Below are positions 1 through 7,680 of a DNA stretch of 64,000 bases, one piece after another (the first letter of the stretch is position 1; every line of letters begins with the position of its first letter). The position numbers were made by a program, and so were the translations under genes. Below the pieces are notes generated by a model, which saw only the letters and a list, made by a program, of their open reading frames with translations, did no database searches and was not told the DNA's origin. The DNA is from DATLFP01 sp035540955 (GTDB taxonomy: Bacteria; Actinomycetota; Acidimicrobiia; Acidimicrobiales; CADCSY01), in the NCBI GenBank assembly GCA_035540955.1, contig DATLFP010000058.1, positions 1-64,000 on the forward strand. The letters run 5' to 3'.

Positions 1-1
1 C

Positions 2-556
2 TGGCTGACCGCCAACTCGGTGAACTTCACCGACGGACTCGACGGACTCCTCGCCGGGTGTTCGGTGCCGCCCCTCGTGCTGCTGGCCGCCATCGCGTAC
101 TGGCAGCATCGACACCCGACGATCTACGGCACCGACGACGCGCTCCAGATCGCGATCGTCCTGGCGGCCCTGGCCGGGGGCTGTCTGGCACTCCTGTGGT
201 GGAACGCGGCGCCGGCGAAGGTGTTCATCGGCGACACGGGCTCGCTGGCCGTCGGTGTCGCCATCGCCGTGGGGTCGATCCGCCTCAACGTCGAGCTGCT
301 CATCCCCGTGTTCGGCGCCGTCTACGTGGCCGAGGGGCTCTCGAGCCTCGCTCAGCGCGCCTGGTTCAAGGCGACGCGCCGCTGGCGCCGGGATCGCCAG
401 CCGCAACGGCTCTTCCGCATGGCCCCGATCCACAATCACTTCGAGATGGTCGACTGGCCCGAGACGCACATCGTGATCCGCTTTTGGATCCTCAGCGCCA
501 CGGCGTCGGCACTCGCGGGCGCCATCTTCTACGCCGACGCCGTACGGCTGGTCTGA
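2..556 (+). CDS. mraY: MraY/WecA-type phospho-sugar transferase, C-terminal part (5' end outside window)
   Basis: The frame is open from base 2, so the start lies to the left of the window. Three MraY-family signatures are visible: an aspartate-rich NSVNFTDGLDGL segment at the left edge, FIGDTGSLAVG, and PIHNHFEMVDWPE followed by a hydrophobic C-terminus. Hydrophobic stretches between them fit the multi-pass membrane enzyme that transfers phospho-MurNAc-pentapeptide to undecaprenyl phosphate to form lipid I. Two points are odd. The last motif is normally His-His-His and here reads His-Asn-His. The downstream genes are unrelated to the division/cell-wall cluster where mraY usually lies. It may be a paralogue acting on another nucleotide sugar. 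The family is secure; the exact substrate is not. Confidence 0.8.
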   Translation, partial: WLTANSVNFTDGLDGLLAGCSVPPLVLLAAIAYWQHRHPTIYGTDDALQIAIVLAALAGGCLALLWWNAAPAKVFIGDTGSLAVGVAIAVGSIRLNVELLIPVFGAVYVAEGLSSLAQRAWFKATRRWRRDRQPQRLFRMAPIHNHFEMVDWPETHIVIRFWILSATASALAGAIFYADAVRLV

Positions 557-564
557 ACGCCGTG

Positions 565-1143
565 CTACCCAGCGCCCTCGAGAGTGGCGAGATCACGGGT
601 CGCGAACTCGAGGTGTGCGGACTCCTCGTTGAGTACGACCTGAAGGCACCGCCGGACGGGATGGGTCGTCTCCGGCGGAAAGCCGCGGGCGGGATTCGGA
701 TCGCAGATGCGCGAGAGCCCTTCCTCGTCGAGGTCGTCGAGCACGCGGTCGACGACGTGCTGAGCATCGCGACGGAGCGCGATCGCGTCGGACAGGCTCA
801 CGTCGGCGCCCACCTCGATTCCGAGCGGCGACAGATCGGGCAGGAACGTCGGTGGGAGCGCCTCGCGGTGGTACGGAGCCGCTTCGCCGAGCACGGCCCG
901 ACCCACCCACGCGTCGGTGACGAACACGAGGTGTCGCAGGGTCTCGACGAACGACCACTCGCCGCCGACGCGCTCACGACAGGCGTCCTCGCCCAGCGCT
1001 TGTGCCCGACTCTCGGTCTGTCGCCATCGAGCCTTCATGAGATCCCACTCGGCGCGTAACCCGGCGAGGTCGGTCGGCCATCGGCTCAGCGCGCGTTCGG
1101 CCTCCTCGGGGGACGGCGGCGGGGCATCTTGTCCAATGGGCAT
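565..1143 (-). CDS. DinB-fold protein (putative metal/thiol-dependent enzyme)
   Basis: This 192-residue protein has DinB-superfamily features. The segment GEWSFVETLRHLVFVTDAW (residues 61-79) carries the first candidate metal histidine (H71), and NEESAHLEFATRDL (172-185) is the matching last helix with H177. Such four-helix proteins bind a divalent metal; many actinobacterial members are mycothiol-dependent transferases or isomerases, but nothing here identifies a substrate. The frame is open upstream to 1287, but that start would overlap the gene starting at 1275 on the other strand, so the ATG at 1143 is preferred. It ends 8 bases from the convergent MraY-like gene. Confidence 0.7.
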   Translation of the reverse strand: MPIGQDAPPPSPEEAERALSRWPTDLAGLRAEWDLMKARWRQTESRAQALGEDACRERVGGEWSFVETLRHLVFVTDAWVGRAVLGEAAPYHREALPPTFLPDLSPLGIEVGADVSLSDAIALRRDAQHVVDRVLDDLDEEGLSRICDPNPARGFPPETTHPVRRCLQVVLNEESAHLEFATRDLATLEGAG

Positions 1144-1274
1144 CGCCGGAGTGTTGTCGGCAGCAACCTCCGATTCCAGCGACACGTGGGCCGTGCCGAG
1201 ACGCTGCGACGCGCCCCGGTGTTTCTGCAGGGAGCGAGTGGGAAACCATCGCACCGTCGATGGGAGGTGAGCAC

Positions 1275-1544
1275 ATGCCCCGGACAAGGCCAGGACCGTC
1301 GGTCAAGGACCCCGAGCAGTACGAGGCGCTGCGCGACGACGGGATGAGCAAGGAGAAGGCGGCCCGCATCGCCAACGCTTCGGCCAACGAGGGCCGCTCG
1401 AAGGTGGCCCGCCGCGGCGGCCGGGGCGGCGCCTACGAGGACCGCACGAAGGACGAGCTCTACGACAAGGCCAAGCAGGTCGGCATCGAGGGCCGGTCGA
1501 GCATGTCGAAATCCGAGCTCATCGACGCCCTCCGACACCACTGA
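1275..1544 (+). CDS. Small basic protein with C-terminal Rho_N/SAP-like motif
   Basis: This 89-residue protein starts at an ATG preceded by a strong GGGAGGTG ribosome site. The N-terminus (MPRTRPGPSVKDPEQYEAL) and the 'GMSKEKAARIAN' segment are typical of a short conserved bacterial family often annotated as Rho termination factor-like. The C-terminal 30 residues (DELYDKAKQVGIEGRSSMSK) resemble the helix-extended-loop-helix Rho_N/SAP fold that binds nucleic acid. A basic, glycine-rich linker (residues 41-55) joins the parts. A nucleic-acid-binding role is inferred from the motif; the function is unknown. It stands alone and ends at a hairpin shared with the convergent gene. Confidence 0.75.
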   Translation: MPRTRPGPSVKDPEQYEALRDDGMSKEKAARIANASANEGRSKVARRGGRGGAYEDRTKDELYDKAKQVGIEGRSSMSKSELIDALRHH

Positions 1545-1549
1545 GCCCT

Positions 1550-1606
1550 CCGAGATCTGGGGCTGTTCCGGGCCCCACCAGGGCTTCCAGCAGCCCGAGA
1601 TCTCGG
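1550..1606. terminator. Bidirectional hairpin, repeat family A copy 1
   Basis: CCGAGATCTgGGGCTG (1550-1565) pairs with CAGCCCgAGATCTCGG (1591-1606) apart from one mismatch, giving a stem of about 15 bp between two convergent genes (stops at 1544 and 1613). The 25-base loop, read on the minus strand, contains GCCCTGGTGGGGC. The same 13 bases form the loop of a second hairpin at 37372-37422, also between convergent genes. A terminator role is inferred from position and structure; there is no T tract. Confidence 0.7.
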
Positions 1607-1612
1607 GACGGG

Positions 1613-1870
1613 CTACAGCAGCTTCAGCTGTTCCTCACGGGCGGCGCGCTCGGTCACCGGCTCCCACGTCCACGCGCCGCGCGGACCGCGCGTCTCGACC
1701 TCGACGAGCTCGACGGGAATGGCTCGGGACGCGCCCTTCTCGTCCCGCAGGCCGAGCGAGCCGTCCTTCTCGATCCGCTCGACGATCGCCGGCTTCCACC
1801 GGTCGGTCGGCTCTCGACGGAAGCGCACCCGCATCCCCGGCGCCAACCCGAGCATGACCAGGTCGGTCAT
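1613..1870 (-). CDS. Hypothetical 85-residue protein
   Basis: I do not recognise this family. The ATG at 1870 overlaps the TGA of the upstream SDR gene in an ATGA arrangement, so the two are probably translationally coupled. The N-terminus (MTDLVMLGLAPGMRVRF) and alternating hydrophobic/charged stretches suggest a small beta-barrel-like fold, perhaps a KOW/SH3- or PilZ-like domain (a guess). It is the last gene of a three-gene minus-strand operon (LLM oxidoreductase, SDR, this) and ends beside the family A hairpin. Confidence 0.6.
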   Translation of the reverse strand: MTDLVMLGLAPGMRVRFRREPTDRWKPAIVERIEKDGSLGLRDEKGASRAIPVELVEVETRGPRGAWTWEPVTERAAREEQLKLL

Positions 1871-2652
1871 CAGCGCGATCCGCGCACCCTCGCCTGCAGC
1901 CGGCGCATGCCGCCCAGCCACCGGTCGTAGTCGTTCGCCTTGCGCTGGAAGTACTCGGCCACCTCGGGGTGGGGGAGGATCAGGAACCGTTCGGCCCGCA
2001 GACCCTCGACGACCGCGTCCGCCACCTCGTCGGGCTGCAGCACGCCGGCCGCCGCCTGCACGACCGACTGGCCGGCGTCGCGTGGGCCGCCCAGGAGCAT
2101 GTTGGTGGCCACGCCCTGCGGGCAGAGGCACGACACCTTGATGCCCTGGTCGCCGTAGGTGACCGACAGCCACTCGGCGAGGGCGACGGCGGCGTGCTTG
2201 GTGACCGAGTAGGGCGCGGCCCCGATGTTGGTCAGCAGACCGGCGGCCGACGCCGTCGAGAGCAGGTAGCCCTCGCCGCGGTCGAGCATCGCCGGGAGCA
2301 CCGCCCGGGTGGCGTACACGTGGGCCATCAGGTTGACGTCCCAGATGCGCTGCCACTCCTCGTCCGGGGCCTCCACACCGCCGCCGACGGCGATGCCGGC
2401 GTTCGAGTGGAACAGGTCGATGGGCCCGAGCCGCCGCTCGGTCTCGGCCACGAGGTGGACGATGTCGGCCTCGACGCTCACGTCGGTGGCGATGCCGAGG
2501 GCCCCGATCTCCTCGGCGGCCGCGGCGGTGGCGTCGCCGTCGAGGTCGGCGACGACGACGCGGGCGCCTTCCGCCACGAACCGCGCCGCGCAGGCGCGGC
2601 CGATGCCGTTGGCCCCGCCGGTGACGACCGCGACCTTCCCTCCCAGCTCCAT
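1870..2652 (-). CDS. Short-chain dehydrogenase/reductase (SDR)
   Basis: A 260-residue classical SDR, likely NAD(P)-dependent. The Rossmann glycine motif TGGANGIG follows the first strand (residues 10-17), 'DLDGDA' lies at the end of the second strand where cofactor preference is set, 'NAG' is at the expected place, and Ser/Tyr/Lys are present in STASAAG and YSVTK. It acts on an unknown alcohol or ketone. It sits between an F420-type LLM oxidoreductase and a small protein, with 4-base overlaps on both sides (TGA/ATG at 1870 and 2652), so all three are likely one redox operon. Confidence 0.85.
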   Translation of the reverse strand: MELGGKVAVVTGGANGIGRACAARFVAEGARVVVADLDGDATAAAAEEIGALGIATDVSVEADIVHLVAETERRLGPIDLFHSNAGIAVGGGVEAPDEEWQRIWDVNLMAHVYATRAVLPAMLDRGEGYLLSTASAAGLLTNIGAAPYSVTKHAAVALAEWLSVTYGDQGIKVSCLCPQGVATNMLLGGPRDAGQSVVQAAAGVLQPDEVADAVVEGLRAERFLILPHPEVAEYFQRKANDYDRWLGGMRRLQARVRGSR

Positions 2653-3665
2653 CACACCACCCCCTGCTTGGCGGCCTCCAGCGTGGCCTGCACGACGGCC
2701 ATGCGGTCGGACCCCCAGGGGAGCGGCATCAGCACCGGCGACGCCACGCCGGCCTGGACGTACGCCCGCATGGCGGTCGCGACCCCGTCGGCGTCGCCCA
2801 TGATGTCGATGCCGTCGACCATCTCGTCGCTGATGGCCTCGACGGCGGCGTCGCGGTCGCCGGCGGCGTGGGCCTCGCGGACGGCGACGACGCTGTCGCC
2901 GTACCCCGCCTGCGTGAAGGCCTTGGCGTAGGCGTCGACCACGGCGTAGGAGAACAGGTCGCGCTTCGCGTACGTCAGCCCCTCCTCCCGCGCCACCACG
3001 CCGAGGTGCACGTAGGCGTGGATCGTGCAGGTGCCGGGCGGGCGTCCACCGCGCGCCTCGCCCTCCCGGACCCGCTCGATGCACCAGGGCACGAGGGAGG
3101 CCGGCAGGTAGTTGAGCAGCACGCCGTCGCACAGCTCGCCGGCGAGCCGCAGCATCCCCTCGTTCAGGGCGCCGAGCACGATCTGCGGGCGCTTGTCGCC
3201 CATGCGCACGCCGAGCCGGGATCGCGACAGCTCGTAGAAGTCTCCTTTGTGCGAGACCGACTCGCCGCTCAGGCACTCCCGCAGCACGGTGACGAACTCG
3301 CGGACCTGGGCCAGGGGCCGGTCGGTGTAGGGCGCGCCGTGCCATCGCTGCGTGACGACCGGCGAGGAGATGCCGACGCCGAGGTAGATGTCGCTCTCGG
3401 GGTGGGCGGCCTGCAGGGTGGCGGCGGACATGGCGGTGAGCATCGGCGTGCGCAGCTGGAGGGCGATCACGCCGGTGCCGAGGCTCAGCGACGGCGCCGC
3501 CTCGCCGACCAGGGCGAGGTGCGAGAACGCCTCGGTGCCGGTGGTCTCCGCCACCCAGAACGAGGAGTACCCGAGGGACTCGGCGCGGCGCGCCACCTCG
3601 GGCGCGCCCATCACACCGAGCGAGGGGAGGCTGGCGTAGGTCACGCCGAGGGGTGCAGCGGTCAC
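2652..3665 (-). CDS. LLM-class (F420-type) oxidoreductase
   Basis: A 337-residue luciferase-like monooxygenase-fold protein. The N-terminal strand 'GVTYASLPSLGVMGAPEVARRAE', described here as the start of the barrel, is followed by 'LGYSSFWVAET', 'LGTGVIALQLRTP' and 'IYLGVGISS', the usual order in F420-dependent members; in actinobacteria these use F420 or FMN to oxidise or reduce diverse substrates. The GTG start at 3665 faces an acyl-CoA synthetase starting at 3704, leaving 38 bases for both promoters. The stop overlaps the SDR start. Cofactor and substrate cannot be read from sequence. Confidence 0.85.
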   Translation of the reverse strand: MTAAPLGVTYASLPSLGVMGAPEVARRAESLGYSSFWVAETTGTEAFSHLALVGEAAPSLSLGTGVIALQLRTPMLTAMSAATLQAAHPESDIYLGVGISSPVVTQRWHGAPYTDRPLAQVREFVTVLRECLSGESVSHKGDFYELSRSRLGVRMGDKRPQIVLGALNEGMLRLAGELCDGVLLNYLPASLVPWCIERVREGEARGGRPPGTCTIHAYVHLGVVAREEGLTYAKRDLFSYAVVDAYAKAFTQAGYGDSVVAVREAHAAGDRDAAVEAISDEMVDGIDIMGDADGVATAMRAYVQAGVASPVLMPLPWGSDRMAVVQATLEAAKQGVV

Positions 3666-3703
3666 GGCTGCCGACAGTACGTCGCGTTGCGTATGGTCCG
3701 GGC

Positions 3704-5254
3704 ATGCCCGACCTCCTCACCATGTATGCCGCCGCCGACCCGGACAAGCCCGGCGTGATCGAGGGCGGCACCGTCCTCAGCTACGGCGAGTTCGAAGCCC
3801 GCGCCAACCAGGTCGCCGCCGCCCTCCAGGACCTCGGCGTGAAGGCCGGCACCAAGCTCGTCTGGTGCGCGCAGAACAGCACCGAGGTGGTCGTGCTGAT
3901 CAACGCCGCCCGCAAGACCGGCGCCATCGCCGTGCCGTTGAACTACCGGCTGTCGACCGAGGAGGCGGCCTACGTCATCGACAACAGCGACGCCACCGTC
4001 GTGCTGTTCGACGTCGAGCAGACCGGCCAGCTCGAGGGCGCCGTGGCACAGTGCCCGAAGGTGACGGAGTGGGCGTCGTTCCACTGCGACGCGTCGGCGT
4101 CGCCGTCGTGGGCCACGCACCTGCCCTCGATCGCCGACGGGTTGCCCACCACCGAGGTCGAGCCTCTCGAGGGCACCGAGGACGCCGGCGGCACGATGAT
4201 CTACACCTCGGGGACCACCGGCAAGCCGAAGGGCGCGCTGCGGAAGGGCCGCGCCGACGCCGCGGCCTCCGGGGGCGCGCTGGTGCAGCTGATCGGCTAC
4301 GAGCCGGGGGACGTGTACCTGACGACCGGCCCGCTGTACCACTCGGGTCCGCTGGGCTTCATGGGCATCGTGCAGCTGATGGGCGGCACGATCGTCGTGC
4401 AGCGGCACTTCGACGCCGAGGAGTGGCTGCGGCTCATCCAGGACCACAAGGTGACCACGACGTTCTCGGCGCCGACCCCGCTGCGACGGGTCGTCGACCT
4501 GCCCGAGGAGGTGCGGGCCAAGTACGACTACTCGTCGATGAAGCGGTTCGTCGCCAACGCCGCTCCGTGGCCGTTCGAGCTCAAGCGCAAGTACGTCGAG
4601 CGCCTGGGCGACGGTTCGCTGTGGGAGGTGTACGGCTCGACCGAGCTCGGCGTGAACACGGTGCTGAAGCCCGAGGACCAGATGCGCAAGCCCGGCTCGT
4701 GCGGGCAGGCAGCACCGATGGTGGAGGTGGCGCTGTTCGACGAGGAGGGCAACCGGGTCGAGAAGCCGATGGAGCCCGGTGAGCTGTTCGTGCGGTCGGC
4801 CGGCGCGTTCGACACCTACTACAAGGCCGAAGAGAAGTACGAGGAGAACAAGCGCGGCGACTGGATCACCGTCGGCGACATCGCCTACTTCGACGACGAG
4901 GGGTTCTTCTACATCTGCGACCGCAAGAACGACATGATCATCAGCGGCGGGATGAACATCTACCCGGCGGAGATCGAGGCCGTGCTGGTCGCCCATCCCG
5001 CCATCGCCGACGCCGCCGTGTTCGGGGTGCCCTCCGACGAGTGGGGTGAGTCGGTGCACGCCACGATCACCGAGTACGAGGGCCAGTCGGCGACCGACGA
5101 GGAGATCCAGCAGTTCTGCCGCGACCACCTCGCGTCGTACAAGATCCCCCGCTCGATCGACCGCATGGAGGAGATCCCCCGCTCGGCCAGCGGGAAGGTC
5201 CTCAAGAAGGAGCTCCGCGCCCCCTACTGGGCCGACCGCCAGACCAACGTCTAG
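3704..5254 (+). CDS. Acyl-CoA synthetase (AMP-forming)
   Basis: A 516-residue ANL-superfamily ligase that would activate a carboxylic acid to its acyl-CoA with ATP. Visible motifs are the P-loop MIYTSGTTGKPKG (165-177), YGSTELG in the A5 region, GDIAYFDDEGFFYICDRKND for the hinge aspartate and arginine, and SASGKVLKKEL with the C-terminal catalytic lysine. The open frame extends 51 bases upstream; the ATG at 3704 is chosen because homologues begin close to the 'LLTMYAAADPDKP' segment. It transcribes away from the LLM/SDR operon. The acid substrate is unknown; the gene is closed by a strong hairpin. Confidence 0.9.
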   Translation: MPDLLTMYAAADPDKPGVIEGGTVLSYGEFEARANQVAAALQDLGVKAGTKLVWCAQNSTEVVVLINAARKTGAIAVPLNYRLSTEEAAYVIDNSDATVVLFDVEQTGQLEGAVAQCPKVTEWASFHCDASASPSWATHLPSIADGLPTTEVEPLEGTEDAGGTMIYTSGTTGKPKGALRKGRADAAASGGALVQLIGYEPGDVYLTTGPLYHSGPLGFMGIVQLMGGTIVVQRHFDAEEWLRLIQDHKVTTTFSAPTPLRRVVDLPEEVRAKYDYSSMKRFVANAAPWPFELKRKYVERLGDGSLWEVYGSTELGVNTVLKPEDQMRKPGSCGQAAPMVEVALFDEEGNRVEKPMEPGELFVRSAGAFDTYYKAEEKYEENKRGDWITVGDIAYFDDEGFFYICDRKNDMIISGGMNIYPAEIEAVLVAHPAIADAAVFGVPSDEWGESVHATITEYEGQSATDEEIQQFCRDHLASYKIPRSIDRMEEIPRSASGKVLKKELRAPYWADRQTNV

Positions 5255-5302
5255 TTCTGTGTCGATTCACCGGCGGTATTCGACGGTGGATCGACGCAGA
5301 AC
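5254..5302 (+). terminator. Hairpin after acyl-CoA synthetase
   Basis: GTTCTGTGTCGATTCACC (5254-5271, beginning in the stop codon) is complementary to GGTGGATCGACGCAGAAC (5285-5302) at 16 of 18 positions, with a 13-base loop. It lies directly after the stop, so a terminator role is likely. No T tract follows. Confidence 0.65.
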
Positions 5303-5433
5303 GGGGGAGCGGCGGGGCATCGTGACGACCCTGTTACAGGGGCCTACGAGGGTTGACGGGAGGGGACGGCGGGGACACAGGTCGCACCCGTCACATGACC
5401 GAGCGCAGGAACGAGAGGCAGGTAGGCTGAAGC

Positions 5434-5637
5434 ATGACCTCAACCAACACGGTCGAAGAGCCGATGGAGCTCAACATGACGGAGACACTCGAGGCGACGC
5501 AGGTCTTGGCCGATGCCCTCGCAGTCATCGACCGAGGTCTGTCCGAGATGCTCCACCGAGAGCTCGTCTCGACCGACGAGGTCGCCGACCTGCTGCTCGA
5601 CGTGCGCATGATCCTCGCCGGCACCGCCGCCAACTAG
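5434..5637 (+). CDS. Hypothetical 67-residue acidic helical protein
   Basis: Not recognised. The protein (MTSTNTVEEPMELNMTET...) is acidic and mostly predicted helical, with leucine/valine-rich heptad-like spacing from residue 17 to 62 and no cysteines. It is flanked by a hairpin about 130 bases upstream and a textbook terminator 22 bases downstream, which argues for an independent transcription unit. The ribosome site is weak (AGG about 10 bases before the ATG). A second ATG at codon 15 could be the true start. Confidence 0.55.
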   Translation: MTSTNTVEEPMELNMTETLEATQVLADALAVIDRGLSEMLHRELVSTDEVADLLLDVRMILAGTAAN

Positions 5638-5659
5638 CGCCCGGCCGCCAGGTCTGACC

Positions 5660-5692
5660 GGAGCCGCCCCACGGGGCGGCTCCGTGCGTTTT
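5660..5692 (+). terminator. Rho-independent terminator
   Basis: GGAGCCGCCC and GGGCGGCTCC form a perfect 10-bp GC-rich stem with a CACG loop (5660-5683), followed by GTGCGTTTT. It is placed after the small ORF ending at 5637 and before the convergent gene ending at 5705. This is the most canonical terminator in the window. Confidence 0.85.
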
Positions 5693-5704
5693 CCACCCGG
5701 TGTC

Positions 5705-7051
5705 TCAGGCGTACGCGAGGAGCTCGTCGAAGGACTCGACCAGGCACGCCTTCAGCAGCGCGGGATCGTCGATGGCGGCGGTGTCGATCACGCACCCCAT
5801 GTCGAGGTTGCCGGCGAAGGACAGGGTGGTGAGGTTGAACGCGGTGCCGGCCATGGGACCGATCGGATAGTTCCCCTCGATCCTCGCGCCGCAGATGAAC
5901 AGCTCGAACGGCGCACCCCGCACGTTCGAGGTGGTGAAGTCCACGGTGCCCACCTGCTGGCGGGCGAAGCGGGTGAGCAGCTGATTGGGCAGCGGCGACA
6001 GCAGCCCGGCCACCGATGACGCGAGGCCCACCGCCCGTTCGGTCTTCGTGACGTTGATGGCGTCTCGGATGGCGGCGAAGCGCACCTCGGGGTCCTCGAT
6101 CCCCACCGGCACGAGCATCCGGGTCGGCGTGAAGGCGTTTCCGCCGGCGCCCTTGTCGGTCCGGGTCGAGATCGGCATCGCCATGCGCAGCTCGTCGACC
6201 GTTGCGCCCTTGGCCCGGTGGTACGCCCCCGCCGCCCCGGCCGCACCGCACACGAAGAGATCGTTCACCGATCCGCCGAGGGCGCCGGCGGCGGCCTTCG
6301 TCCGGTCGAGGGGGATCGACAGGATCTCGAGGTGGCGCCGCAGCGATCGCTCGCACCAGAGCGGCGACCGGGCCGGCTCGCTCACCGCCAGCTGGCGCAG
6401 GACCGACCGCACCATCTCCACCGGGTTGCCGCCGGTGAGGGCATCGACGCCGCCCCGGGCCATCCCCAGCGGCACCCGCACCGCGCTGCGGACGGCGTCG
6501 ACGGCGCTCGAACCCCCCTCGCGCTCGACGATCGCCGGCTCGGGCACGCCGCCCAGCGGCTCGGTGGCGTCGCGGGCGAGGTCGAGGAACATGGCCGACA
6601 GCCGCACACCCCCCTCGCCGTCGGTGATCGTGTGGTGGAGCTTCTGCACCATCGCCGCTCGCCCGTCGGCCATGCCCTCGACCACGGTGAACTGCCAGAG
6701 GGGCCGGGCCCGGTCGAACGGGTCGAGCGAGAGGCGGGCGGCGAGGTCGAGCACGGCCCGCTCGTCGCCGGGCGCCGGCGCGCCCACCCGGCGGACGTGG
6801 AAGTCGAGATCGAAGAACGGATCGTCGACCCACTCCGGGTTGGCGATGCCCGGCGGGTCGCTCACCCGCTGCCGCAGACGCGGCAGGGCCTCGATGGCGA
6901 GCAGCATCCGCTCCCGGAACCGTTCGACGTCGGGCATCCGGTCGAGGAACGTGACGTTGGCGAAGGTCGACCGCAGGACGGGGTCGTCCTCCAGCGCCCA
7001 CATCAGCGCCTCGGTGTCGGACATGCGACGCTCGAACCGCAGGGGCGGCAT
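5705..7051 (-). CDS. Wax ester synthase/diacylglycerol acyltransferase (WS/DGAT)
   Basis: A 448-residue WS/DGAT-family protein, which would transfer acyl groups from acyl-CoA to a fatty alcohol or diacylglycerol to make storage lipid. The active-site motif HHxxxDG is present as HHTITDG (139-145), preceded by 'RPLWQFTVVEGM'; the C-terminal half carries the conserved 'TSNVRG' segment. The start at 7051 keeps the N-terminal 'RRMSDTEALMW' helix that matches the family; an internal ATG at 7024 would cut into it. A DsbA-like gene lies 11 bases upstream in the same direction. Storage-lipid synthesis fits the many acyl-CoA genes nearby. Confidence 0.88.
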   Translation of the reverse strand: MPPLRFERRMSDTEALMWALEDDPVLRSTFANVTFLDRMPDVERFRERMLLAIEALPRLRQRVSDPPGIANPEWVDDPFFDLDFHVRRVGAPAPGDERAVLDLAARLSLDPFDRARPLWQFTVVEGMADGRAAMVQKLHHTITDGEGGVRLSAMFLDLARDATEPLGGVPEPAIVEREGGSSAVDAVRSAVRVPLGMARGGVDALTGGNPVEMVRSVLRQLAVSEPARSPLWCERSLRRHLEILSIPLDRTKAAAGALGGSVNDLFVCGAAGAAGAYHRAKGATVDELRMAMPISTRTDKGAGGNAFTPTRMLVPVGIEDPEVRFAAIRDAINVTKTERAVGLASSVAGLLSPLPNQLLTRFARQQVGTVDFTTSNVRGAPFELFICGARIEGNYPIGPMAGTAFNLTTLSFAGNLDMGCVIDTAAIDDPALLKACLVESFDELLAYA

Positions 7052-7062
7052 GCGGCGCGACG

Positions 7063-7665
7063 CTAGCGACTCAGCGTGGTGTGCTTGAACTCGTTGAGCT
7101 CGGGCCAACCGCCGAGCAGCCCGACGACGCGCTCGATCGCCTTGGACGGGTCGTGGATGCCGTCGCGCGGACGGTCCATGAGGCGGACGAAGGCGGCGCG
7201 GTCGTCGACGATGAACGTGGGAACGCCCCACACCGTGTGCTCGGAGACGCCCCGCTCGTGCTCGTCGCGCACCGTCTTCAGCGGCCAGCCGGACGTGACC
7301 TCGGCGAAGGCGGCGTCGACATCGACGCCGGCCCCCGCGAGCGCCGACCGCAGCTCGTCCTCGTCGCGCTGGCTCTTGCCGTGGTCGTGGCGGATGCCGA
7401 ACAGCGCGAGGTGGGCGTCGAGGAACCGGTCGGGCTGGGTGTCTCGGATGGCGATCCCCAGCTGCAGGGCCAGCAGCCCGGAGTCCTTCTCCGGCTCGTC
7501 CCACACCGACGTCTCCCCCTCGGCGACCTTGTTCTGGCTCAGGGAGAACGCCAGGAACCGGACATCCCAGTCGGCCCCCGCCCGCAGCCCCTCGACCACG
7601 TGCTCATGGGCGTTGCGGGCAAACGGGCAGCGGTAGTCGAAGGTGACCCCGAACGAGAGCGCCAT
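7063..7665 (-). CDS. DsbA-family thioredoxin-fold protein with single active-site cysteine
   Basis: A 200-residue protein with a DSBA-like thioredoxin domain: 'FDYRCPFARNA' places the active site at residues 13-16, and GVPTF (147-151) is the cis-proline loop facing it. The usual CxxC is CPFA here, so the second cysteine is missing and simple disulfide exchange is unlikely; a glutathione/mycothiol-linked isomerase or reductase role (as in HCCA isomerase-like members) is possible. There is no signal peptide, so it is cytoplasmic. It lies in a same-strand run with PAP2 (upstream) and WS/DGAT (downstream). Confidence 0.8.
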   Translation of the reverse strand: MALSFGVTFDYRCPFARNAHEHVVEGLRAGADWDVRFLAFSLSQNKVAEGETSVWDEPEKDSGLLALQLGIAIRDTQPDRFLDAHLALFGIRHDHGKSQRDEDELRSALAGAGVDVDAAFAEVTSGWPLKTVRDEHERGVSEHTVWGVPTFIVDDRAAFVRLMDRPRDGIHDPSKAIERVVGLLGGWPELNEFKHTTLSR

Positions 7666-7680
7666 ACCGATCCCAACCCC

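Noticed and set aside
420..470. HNH nuclease motif in the first gene
   Set aside because: The His-Asn-His lies in the MraY C-terminal motif context (APIHNHFE...WPE), not in a beta-beta-alpha-metal fold.
1144..1287. Longer N-terminus for the DinB-fold protein (start at 1287)
   Set aside because: The extra 48 residues have no DinB similarity and would overlap the start and ribosome site of the opposite-strand gene at 1275.
5303..5433. A promoter (TTGACG at about 5353) or a second small gene ahead of the 67-residue ORF
   Set aside because: No -10 element lies at suitable spacing and no frame with a ribosome site is present; nothing can be supported.
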